DNA from: Candidatus Pelagibacterales bacterium | GTDB taxonomy: Bacteria > Pseudomonadota > Alphaproteobacteria > TMED109 | DNA: 5,410 nucleotides | NCBI GenBank assembly: GCA_002684605.1 | Contig: NYVM01000003.1 | Location: 74,987 to 80,396, forward strand | Direction of reading: 5' to 3' | Shown: positions 1 to 5,410 of the stretch, one piece after another | Position numbering within the stretch: the stretch's first letter is position 1 | How the letters are laid out: every line of letters begins with the position of its first letter | Notes under the pieces: model-generated | What the model was told of the DNA's origin: nothing | What the model saw: only the letters and a program-made list of their open reading frames with translations | Database searches by the model: none | Made by a program: the position numbers and the translations under genes

Positions 1-1373
1 ATAATTAAGAGATCTCTATTAGTATAGATAATATTATCTCTTTTCCATAATAGAGCAAAGGCAGCAATAAGAGTTGATATTGCAATGCCTGCACCAAAAC
101 CTTCTATAGTATATTTAGCAAGATAAATTTGATAAAACCCAAAGGCCTCAAATATAGGTATAATAAAAAAACAAATAAGCATTATAATTTGCCATTTTTT
201 ATTAAATAATTTTTTTAGTAAACTCCTTATTGTAATTGGAGTTAAAGAAATAATTAGTAGTAACCCAAAAATGCTTTCACCAAAAAAAGGCATTGTCATT
301 CCTAATAAATATCTCATTCCTGGCATCATATAAAATATATTTTCATTTCCTCTAAGCCATCCTATAATATCATGATGAGATAAAGATTCTACCATTTCAC
401 GCGCATAAGAATAATGTGTTAGTCCATCATTACCTCTTCCCATATAAGGGAGTCCGGAGAAACTAGAAGGATGCCCACCTCTGTAATGTTGGTCTGCCAT
501 ATATAATAAAATGCTTATAACAGAAAGTGCTATTAAAGTTAGGTCTTCTCTATTTAGCTTCGTAAGTAATAATAATATAATAATGGCATTTAAAATTGAT
601 AAAATGTAGATTAATGTTTGTCTGTAGTTTTTAGTAGTAATGCTAAGTGGAATGTTTTTATTAAAATCAAAAGCATAAATTTTCAAGTATTTATCTTTTC
701 CCCATTGTTCTTTATCTAATGTCATACATTTCTTATTTTGAGTAAAATATTCTTGCCAACGTTCATTATCTTCAATGTATAATTTCCCAGTCCAACAAAG
801 TTTTTCTGAAGCCATTGTATTAGGAAGAATAAATGAAAAAATTAAAGGATAATATGCACCAGAAGAACCTAGGTCACTTCCAAAATAATTATATTTTGCA
901 TTATTTAATGTCCCAATTCGTAAAGAATACCTATCCTTAAAGTTTAAAGATTTTATTGTTCTAGACATTTGTGGGTTATCAAAAAAAGCATCTGCTGAAA
1001 ATGCCCATGGGTTTTCTGTTTTTTCTGTATTGGCTGGGTAAGAATCAAAAGGTTGCTTTAAACTACCCCATTCATTTTTTGCCATATTGGTAATATCTTC
1101 TGGTAATATATTTTTTAAATAAATATCTTCCGGAGAATAGATTTGTTCTCCCATTTCTACATTAGGGGGATAAATTTGACTTTTTACAATGAAAAGACTG
1201 GCAAGCAAAATGCATGATATTAACCACATTATGGGTTTAGTATTAATTTTATTTAAGAATATTCCATATAGTGCGACCAAAATGGTAACAAATGCTCCCC
1301 AATTAGCTAAAGGAAGCCCAAAACATAATATAATAAAAAGTAATAATATTATGTTTAATAAATATCTCTTCAT
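1..1373 (-). CDS. Polytopic membrane protein, GT-C glycosyltransferase-like (C-terminus beyond window)
   Basis: This frame is open from an ATG at 1373 to the left edge, giving 457 residues without a stop; the C-terminus is missing. The ATG lies 1 nt after the stop of the upstream SDR gene, so translation is probably coupled. Hydrophobic helices fall near residues 5-22, 24-40, 47-64, 252-270, 279-292, 366-382, 395-411 and 426-443. Basic short loops (NKINTK, RSLLKKLFNKKW, WKRDN) place the long loops outside by the positive-inside rule. One outside loop (about 65-251) is a soluble domain of some 185 residues. The next outside loop (293-365) holds NDGLTHYSYAREM (315-327), then FYMMPGMRYL and FFGES. 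This matches the usual GT-C first-loop pattern of an acidic residue followed by Tyr and AREM, then a proline-aromatic stretch and FG. Asp316 is the candidate catalytic acid. The likely role is transfer of a sugar from a polyprenyl-phosphate donor in the periplasm, by inference. It could instead be an O-antigen ligase or polymerase-like protein, or a non-enzymatic membrane protein. Confidence 0.75.
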   Translation of the reverse strand, partial: MKRYLLNIILLLFIILCFGLPLANWGAFVTILVALYGIFLNKINTKPIMWLISCILLASLFIVKSQIYPPNVEMGEQIYSPEDIYLKNILPEDITNMAKNEWGSLKQPFDSYPANTEKTENPWAFSADAFFDNPQMSRTIKSLNFKDRYSLRIGTLNNAKYNYFGSDLGSSGAYYPLIFSFILPNTMASEKLCWTGKLYIEDNERWQEYFTQNKKCMTLDKEQWGKDKYLKIYAFDFNKNIPLSITTKNYRQTLIYILSILNAIIILLLLTKLNREDLTLIALSVISILLYMADQHYRGGHPSSFSGLPYMGRGNDGLTHYSYAREMVESLSHHDIIGWLRGNENIFYMMPGMRYLLGMTMPFFGESIFGLLLIISLTPITIRSLLKKLFNKKWQIIMLICFFIIPIFEAFGFYQIYLAKYTIEGFGAGIAISTLIAAFALLWKRDNIIYTNRDLLI

Positions 1374-1374
1374 A

Positions 1375-2346
1375 TTATTTAATATGTTCCCAATGCTTAT
1401 ATGCTTCAATAATCATATCTGTATCAGACTGTTCTGGTTTCCATTTAATTTTAGAATATGTATCTGAAATATCAACGATATAATTTTTATCAGCAATTTT
1501 ATATTGTTCTTTGTATAAAATAGGCATGCCCATTTTTTCCATAAATTTTAGTATTAATTTTAAAGGAATAGAAGGTAAAGGAATTAAAAAAGATTTTGAA
1601 TTAACTTTTTTAATTAATAACCTTAAAAGGTTTTTTACGTCAGGACCGGGCTCTGAACCTAAATTTAATTCATAATTAGGAAAATTATGTTTAACAGAAA
1701 GGATTGCAGCTCTAGCACAGTCTTCTACTGAAACCATTTGATAGCAATTTTTTCCACTGCCTATAAGTGGAACAGGCTTATTGGAATTTATTGCGTTAAA
1801 TAATTTTTCCATTATTCCTAGCCTTCCTTTACCCATGATCAATCGTGGCCTAAGTATTGTAACAGATAAACCATTTTTTCTAGATTTAATACATAGTTTT
1901 TCTGCCTCGAGTTTGCTCTGACCATATGGACCTATTGGATTTTTATCATGACTAGGGTTTAAGGGTATAAAATTTGGAACTCCATATACCATGTCTGTAG
2001 AGAAAAATATTAAACCTTTTACCTTTGATTTTATACAATGTTTAATTATATTTTGTGTACCTATAACATTAACTTCTCTAAACCATTCCAATTGATTTCT
2101 TTTTGGAATTTTTGTGTGATATTGTCTTGCAGCTAAATGTATAATTATGTCATCTTTTAAAAATTTAGGAATAATATTTTTTGAAATATCACATTGGGCT
2201 AACGTCACTTTTACGTTAATACCTTTAAGAGTATCTTTTAAATCTGCAATAATAATATTAGATTTAGATATTTTCATGCTGATTAACTTCTCAGCAATTT
2301 GAAGGCCTGTTAAACCTGCTCCTCCAACTAAAATCCATCGAGACAT
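1375..2346 (-). CDS. NAD-dependent epimerase/dehydratase family protein (extended SDR)
   Basis: The product is a 323-residue cytoplasmic oxidoreductase of the extended SDR family, which usually acts on nucleotide sugars. The N-terminal Rossmann motif GGAGLTG (G8, G11, G14 in GxxGxxG spacing) binds NAD(P). Other landmarks are HLAAR at 70-74, STDMVYG at 116-122, the catalytic YGQSK (Tyr141, Lys145) and LRPR at 165-168. The C-terminal third, from about 170, is the variable substrate domain. STDMVYG resembles the STDEVYG of RmlB-type 4,6-dehydratases but has Met where those have catalytic Glu, so epimerase or ketoreductase activity is more likely than dehydration; the substrate cannot be read. 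The start at 2346 is chosen because the Rossmann strand begins right after it, GAGAG (2361-2357) sits 10 nt upstream, and it is 2 nt past the upstream stop. The frame stays open further upstream to 2451, but that would add 35 residues overlapping the EamA gene. Third gene of the four-gene operon. Confidence 0.9.
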   Translation of the reverse strand: MSRWILVGGAGLTGLQIAEKLISMKISKSNIIIADLKDTLKGINVKVTLAQCDISKNIIPKFLKDDIIIHLAARQYHTKIPKRNQLEWFREVNVIGTQNIIKHCIKSKVKGLIFFSTDMVYGVPNFIPLNPSHDKNPIGPYGQSKLEAEKLCIKSRKNGLSVTILRPRLIMGKGRLGIMEKLFNAINSNKPVPLIGSGKNCYQMVSVEDCARAAILSVKHNFPNYELNLGSEPGPDVKNLLRLLIKKVNSKSFLIPLPSIPLKLILKFMEKMGMPILYKEQYKIADKNYIVDISDTYSKIKWKPEQSDTDMIIEAYKHWEHIK

Positions 2347-2348
2347 AA

Positions 2349-2726
2349 TTAATGAACTCTCGCAGAAAAAGCTAAAATAATTAAACCAATAGAAATGAAT
2401 ATAAGAGCTAAAATTCTTGTAAAACCTATATTTTCTTGAAAAACTAGCCAAGCTAAAATAGTAACAACTATATAACCTAAAGCTTGGAAAGGATATGCTA
2501 AACTTACATCCACTTTAGATAGAACCCAAAGCCATAGTAGTATGGATACCCCATATGCAATAAAACCAGATATTATATATGGGTTTAATGCTATAGAAAT
2601 ACAGGTATTAACAATATTATTTTTAAGGTCTATAGCTCCAAATTGTTTCATACCTGCTTTTAATAATATTTGAGCTAGAGCATTTAATAATACACTAGAG
2701 ATTATAAATATAAAATTAGTTATCAT
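2349..2726 (-). CDS. EamA/SMR-like small membrane protein, ArnE/ArnF-type candidate flippase subunit
   Basis: This 125-residue protein has four predicted transmembrane helices, near residues 3-23, 49-69, 76-97 and 102-120. That is the size and layout of small multidrug resistance and ArnE/ArnF-type EamA proteins, which work as dimers in the inner membrane. Family-like features are LLKAGM at the end of helix 1, the stretch around LSKVDVSLAYPF (69-80) leading into helix 3, and FQENIG before a Gly-rich last helix. ArnE/ArnF move undecaprenyl-phosphate aminoarabinose across the membrane; related proteins in glycan loci are taken as lipid-linked sugar flippases. The neighbours, an SDR sugar enzyme and a GT-C-like protein, favour that role over drug efflux, but this is inference. 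It starts 2 nt after the ABC ATPase stop and ends 2 nt before the SDR start. Its Shine-Dalgarno is weak, so translational coupling is probable. Confidence 0.85.
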   Translation of the reverse strand: MITNFIFIISSVLLNALAQILLKAGMKQFGAIDLKNNIVNTCISIALNPYIISGFIAYGVSILLWLWVLSKVDVSLAYPFQALGYIVVTILAWLVFQENIGFTRILALIFISIGLIILAFSARVH

Positions 2727-2728
2727 TA

Positions 2729-3667
2729 TTATTTTTCATTTGTTAATTCTAAAAATAATTCTTCTAGGTCAGGTTCTTTTGAGTTTATAGTTTTGATTTT
2801 AGCTCCACTATTATAAATCTTTTCGATTATTGCTCCTTCATTTATTTCACTTGGCCTGAAAGATATTTTTATTGAGTTTTTACTCATTATACTCATATTC
2901 ATACCTTCTAATTTTATTTTATTTGCATCATCATTTTCTAGTGAAATAATTAATTCTTTTTTATCAAGTTTATTTAACATCGCTGATGTTTGTCCTTCAG
3001 CAACAATTTGACCTTTATTTACTATCGCTAAGCTGTCACACATTGCTTCAGCTTCTTCAAGGTAATGTGTAGTTAAAATAATAGTGACGCCAGCTTCATT
3101 TAATTTTCTTACTTCTTTCCACAAAGATTGTCTAAGAGCAACATCAACGCCTGCTGTAGGTTCATCTAAAATTAAAATAGGCGGCCTATGAACCATGGCT
3201 TTTCCTATCATTAGTCTTCTTCGCATTCCTCCAGAAAGGCTTCTTGCATATGCATCTGCTTTATCTAATAATCCAACTGTTTCTAAAATTTCTTCTACAC
3301 AGTTCTCACTTTTAGGAACTCCATAATAGCCACTTTGGTATTCTAAGGTTTCTCTAGGAGTAAAAAAAGGATCTAAAATAAGTTCTTGAGGAACAACGCC
3401 AATAGCTAATTTAGCATTTCTTTCATGTATATCTATATCATTGCCCCAAACTTCAACCTTACCTTCAGTTTTTAAAACGAGTCCAGCTATAATATTTATT
3501 AAGGTAGATTTACCAGCGCCATTAGCTCCTAATAAGCCAAATATAGATTTTTTAGGAATATTTAAATTAATACCTTTAAGAGCTTCGAATGCATTTGGTT
3601 TCTTATGATTATAAATTTTTTTTAAACCAGATATTTCAATAGCAAAATTTTGATTAATATTAGTCAT
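2729..3667 (-). CDS. ABC transporter ATP-binding protein, YadG type
   Basis: This is a complete 312-residue ABC ATPase, close in length and sequence style to E. coli YadG (about 308 residues). All nucleotide-binding motifs are present: Walker A GANGAGKST (47-55), Q-loop Gln94 in VVPQE, signature LSGGM (144-148), Walker B ILILDEP (164-170, catalytic Glu169), D-loop AGVD (172-175) and H-loop His201 in TTHYLEE. Recalled YadG-like traits are FFTPRETL, SGYYGV, GGMRRRLMIGKAM and a C-terminal extension (about 235-312) ending in DLEELFLELTNEK. YadG-type ATPases pair with a separate ABC-2 permease (YadH type) as exporters; the natural substrate is not known. Here it is the first gene of the operon, and the next gene is not a permease. 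The ATG at 3667 has only a weak purine stretch upstream. It is transcribed divergently from the zinc-finger gene. Motifs are intact, so it should be an active ATPase. Confidence 0.95.
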   Translation of the reverse strand: MTNINQNFAIEISGLKKIYNHKKPNAFEALKGINLNIPKKSIFGLLGANGAGKSTLINIIAGLVLKTEGKVEVWGNDIDIHERNAKLAIGVVPQELILDPFFTPRETLEYQSGYYGVPKSENCVEEILETVGLLDKADAYARSLSGGMRRRLMIGKAMVHRPPILILDEPTAGVDVALRQSLWKEVRKLNEAGVTIILTTHYLEEAEAMCDSLAIVNKGQIVAEGQTSAMLNKLDKKELIISLENDDANKIKLEGMNMSIMSKNSIKISFRPSEINEGAIIEKIYNSGAKIKTINSKEPDLEELFLELTNEK

Positions 3668-3767
3668 ATATTTTATTCTTTAATAGTTTATAATGAATTG
3701 ATATAAGTGTCGGTAGCATTTTCATAAGTTAAATTCAATATATAATAAGTAGAAGGTTTTTATTATT
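3668..3767. promoter_or_regulatory. Divergent intergenic region between ABC operon and zinc-finger gene
   Basis: This 100 bp spacer must hold the promoters for the four-gene operon (leftward) and the zinc-finger gene (rightward). For the rightward gene, an extended -10 of the form TGnTATAAG is seen at 3699-3707, with a weak TTTAAT at 3679-3684 as -35 at 17 bp spacing. This would start RNA near 3714 and give a leader of about 54 nt. The Shine-Dalgarno AGAAGG at 3751-3756 lies 11 nt before the ATG at 3768. For the leftward operon I see only weak candidates, such as TATAAA on the minus strand (3692-3687). In DNA this AT-rich, such matches arise easily by chance. No operator-like inverted repeat was evident. 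Confidence 0.35.
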
Positions 3768-3938
3768 ATGTCCTCAAATACAAAAAAGAATAAAGAAAAA
3801 TTAATTAAGATTGAAAAAGTATTTTGTGCGGGAGGTGAAGATGGGGATGGTCACCCTAAAGTATACTTAAGTATAGGTGAAAAAGACAAATCAATTAGCT
3901 GTCCTTATTGCGGAAATATATTTACTAGATCTTCTTAG
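3768..3938 (+). CDS. Zinc-finger domain protein, zf-CHCC family (NDUFS6-like)
   Basis: This small 56-residue gene starts at an ATG preceded by a good AGAAGG ribosome-binding site (3751-3756) and ends with TAG at 3936-3938. After a Lys-rich N-terminus of about 17 residues comes a core with the four metal ligands of the zf-CHCC family: Cys20, His29 in GDGHPKVYL, and Cys45 and Cys48 in CPYCG. The order C-x8-H-x15-C-x2-C and the HPxVYL and CPYCGxxF motifs are diagnostic. The family includes the mitochondrial complex I accessory subunit NDUFS6, and alphaproteobacterial homologues are short proteins like this one. A role in NADH dehydrogenase assembly or structure is therefore known for relatives but only inferred here. 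The length is normal. The last 14 nt overlap, on the opposite strand, the 3' end of the convergent MFS gene. Confidence 0.9.
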   Translation: MSSNTKKNKEKLIKIEKVFCAGGEDGDGHPKVYLSIGEKDKSISCPYCGNIFTRSS

Positions 3939-5067
3939 TTTTTATAAAAAATAAAGATATTATTACTCCAATTAAAGCAATTAAAGAAGAGAAGAAAAAA
4001 GACTTTTCATAATATAAGTTATAAATATCTCCAGAAACAGCAATGGATATTGCTAAACAAGCTCCCATAGATATCGCAGAATATAATGCTTGGCTCTTAG
4101 CTTGGGCTCTAGCAGGCATAACCTCAGATATAAAATATATTGCAGCTAGATGAGTAAGTCCAAATGTAAAAGCATGAAGAATTTGTATTATTGCAAGAAA
4201 AAAAATATTATCTGCATACACCATCAAAGCCCACCTAATGCTTGCTATAATTCCTGCCAAAATTAGAAAATTTTTTGATGAGGTATAATTTTTAAACTTA
4301 TAAAAATAAGCTAAAAGAATAATTTCAAAAACAACTCCTTCAGCCCATAATGAGCCAATTATAGTTTCGGATAAGCCAATACTTTTCCAATAGATTGTTG
4401 AAAAACCGTAATATAATCCGTGACTACTTTGTATTGCTCCACAAGCTAGTAAAAAGGGAAAAAAATTTCTATTACTTAATAAGGAATACGAAGTTATTTT
4501 ATGTCTTGCTGGTAAAGATTTAATTGTTGGCATAATACATATTGAAACAAAGACTAGTAATGCTCCAAAAGACAATAATATAGGTACATATTTTAATCCA
4601 TTCGCTTCAATAATTAATCCCCCAAAAAAAGCTGCTACAATGAAAGCAACCGAGCCCCATAATCTAGTTTTGCCATAATCAAATTTATATTTTTTAAGTG
4701 CAGTAGTCGTTACACTCTCTGTTAAGGGCATTAAAGGGGCAAATAATGCCCAGCTAAAGACAGAAATAATTGCTATAGAATAGATGGAATTAAAAAAGTT
4801 TAAGGATAATAATATTAAAAAGGCCAAAAATGATAGATAAAGCATAGGTATTTTTCTATTGCCATATTTATCTCCTAAACCAGCAAAAAAAGGGTTAGCA
4901 ACAAGTTTAGTTAAAACAGCAGAAGATAATATAAATGCAATATAGCGCTCTTCAAAACCTTTTGATGATAGCCAAAGAGGAAAAAAAGGAGCATTAATTC
5001 CAATCACAACGAATATAGAAAAATATACTAGAGAAAACTTTGATGAAATTTTATTATTAAATAACAT
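3925..5067 (-). CDS. MFS transporter, HcaT-like (MFS_1_like family)
   Basis: This is a complete 380-residue major facilitator with about twelve hydrophobic segments in two halves, the usual length for the HcaT (3-phenylpropionate permease) group. The loop between helices 2 and 3 has GLGDKYGNRK (63-72), a form of MFS motif A. Group-specific stretches recalled from E. coli HcaT are PLMPLTES (111-118), DYGKTRLWGSVAF (130-142), HGLYYGFSTIYW (216-227), SIRWALM (276-282), and IQILHAFTFGLTHLAA (294-309). It acts in the inner membrane, presumably as a proton symporter. The substrate is uncertain, because many HcaT-like proteins occur far from aromatic-acid genes and there are none here. The ATG at 5067 has no clear Shine-Dalgarno, but the first helix begins about 11 residues later as in relatives. 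It is divergent from polA and convergent with the zinc-finger gene. Its TAG stop is at 3927-3925. Confidence 0.93.
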   Translation of the reverse strand: MLFNNKISSKFSLVYFSIFVVIGINAPFFPLWLSSKGFEERYIAFILSSAVLTKLVANPFFAGLGDKYGNRKIPMLYLSFLAFLILLSLNFFNSIYSIAIISVFSWALFAPLMPLTESVTTTALKKYKFDYGKTRLWGSVAFIVAAFFGGLIIEANGLKYVPILLSFGALLVFVSICIMPTIKSLPARHKITSYSLLSNRNFFPFLLACGAIQSSHGLYYGFSTIYWKSIGLSETIIGSLWAEGVVFEIILLAYFYKFKNYTSSKNFLILAGIIASIRWALMVYADNIFFLAIIQILHAFTFGLTHLAAIYFISEVMPARAQAKSQALYSAISMGACLAISIAVSGDIYNLYYEKSFFFSSLIALIGVIISLFFIKTKKI

Positions 5068-5174
5068 TCTTTGCTGTTAACAATATTTAGTTTTGTTTAG
5101 CAAGTTAATTTTAATAAAGAAGTATAGAATATTATATAATTTGGTGATATTAAAATATAATAGGATAATACTTT
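5068..5174. promoter_or_regulatory. Divergent intergenic region between MFS gene and polA
   Basis: This 107 bp AT-rich spacer should carry the promoters of the MFS gene (leftward) and polA (rightward). A perfect TATAAT lies at 5135-5140 on the plus strand, about 35 nt before the polA ATG. The same site is part of the palindrome ATTATATAAT (5131-5140), so it also reads TATAAT on the minus strand (5136-5131), about 64 nt before the MFS ATG. No convincing -35 box accompanies either direction. AGGA at 5162-5165 is a suitable polA ribosome-binding site, 9 nt before the ATG. These are pattern matches in AT-rich DNA and carry modest weight. Confidence 0.35.
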
Positions 5175-5410
5175 ATGGATGTTAACGAAAAAAAAAATGA
5201 TAAAAAAAGATCGCTGACATTAGTTGATGGATCAGGCTTTATTTTTAGAGCTTACTATGCATTGCCACCTCTTACTAGAAAAGATGGAACTCCTATAAAC
5301 GCCGTTATGGGATATTGCAATATGATTTGGCGTTTAATTGCAGAAACAAAAACAGACTCTTTAGCTGTGATATTTGATACAGCCTCTAAAACATTTAGAA
5401 ATGAAATATA
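5175..5410 (+). CDS. polA: DNA polymerase I, N-terminal part (5'-3' exonuclease domain; cut by window edge)
   Basis: The frame runs from an ATG at 5175 to the right edge and gives the first 78 residues of a protein that should be roughly 900 residues long. After a charged Lys-rich leader of about 12 residues, it shows the start of the FEN-like 5' nuclease domain of Pol I: LTLVDGSGFIFRAYYALPP (14-32), TPINAVMGY (39-47), then VIFDTASKTFRNEI (65-78). Asp18 and Asp68 match E. coli Asp13 and Asp63 in both context and 50-residue spacing; these bind catalytic metals. The enzyme removes RNA primers and fills repair gaps. Whether the 3'-5' exonuclease and polymerase domains are present cannot be seen; a stand-alone exonuclease is a less likely alternative. 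AGGA at 5162-5165 supports the chosen start. It is transcribed divergently from the MFS gene. Confidence 0.93.
   Translation, partial: MDVNEKKNDKKRSLTLVDGSGFIFRAYYALPPLTRKDGTPINAVMGYCNMIWRLIAETKTDSLAVIFDTASKTFRNEI

Noticed and set aside
1189..1467. A 92-codon plus-strand open frame.
   Set aside because: It lies antisense to the membrane-protein and SDR genes, has no recognisable domain, and its AT-rich composition is explained by the complementary coding strand.
2347..2451. A 35-residue N-terminal extension of the SDR gene with an upstream ATG at 2451.
   Set aside because: It would overlap the EamA gene by about 100 nt, is unlike any SDR N-terminus, and the Rossmann strand starts directly after the ATG at 2346, which has GAGAG upstream.
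3741..3746. TATAAT considered as the -10 box of the zinc-finger gene.
   Set aside because: RNA would start near 3753, inside the AGAAGG ribosome-binding site, so the extended -10 at 3699-3707 is preferred.
3939..3950. TTTTTATAAAAA palindrome just after the zinc-finger stop, considered as a terminator.
   Set aside because: It is made only of A and T, would form a very weak stem, and lies inside the MFS coding region.
5156..5161. Second TATAAT considered as the polA -10 box.
   Set aside because: RNA would start only a few bases before the ATG and lose the AGGA ribosome-binding site, and no fitting -35 box is seen.

Overview
This is an AT-rich chromosomal window (about 30% GC by eye, not computed). 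Its gene content looks like a streamlined, probably marine alphaproteobacterium of the SAR11-like or a similar low-GC type. That placement is inferred from base composition, very short spacers, and the presence of a zf-CHCC (NDUFS6-type) small protein close to polA; it is not proven by any marker gene. Coding density is very high. The only non-coding stretches are two intergenic gaps of about 100 bp, so no gene-free stretch exceeds 300 bases. I found no RNA genes, mobile elements, CRISPR arrays or long repeats.

Layout, left to right. Positions 3667 down to 1 (minus strand) hold a tight four-gene operon with gaps of 2, 2 and 1 nt. In transcription order it encodes a YadG-type ABC transporter ATPase (2729-3667), a four-helix EamA/SMR-like small membrane protein resembling ArnE/ArnF flippase subunits (2349-2726), an extended-SDR NAD-dependent sugar epimerase/dehydratase-family protein (1375-2346), and a large polytopic membrane protein with GT-C glycosyltransferase-like features (1-1373). 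The last gene runs off the left edge and is open at its C-terminus. A 100 bp divergent spacer separates this operon from a 56-residue zf-CHCC zinc-finger protein (3768-3938, plus). The tail of that gene overlaps the tail of a convergent HcaT-like MFS transporter (3925-5067, minus) by 14 nt. A second divergent spacer of 107 bp leads to the 5' end of polA (5175 onward, plus), which is cut by the right edge.

How the genes may work together: the last three operon genes fit a small module for making and moving a lipid-linked sugar. The SDR enzyme would modify a nucleotide sugar, the small EamA protein would help flip a polyprenyl-phosphate sugar, and the GT-C-like protein would transfer it on the periplasmic side. 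The ABC ATPase opens the operon but no permease is present beside it, which is the main oddity. The zinc-finger protein (possibly linked to complex I), the MFS transporter and DNA polymerase I are separate functions that share the neighbourhood.
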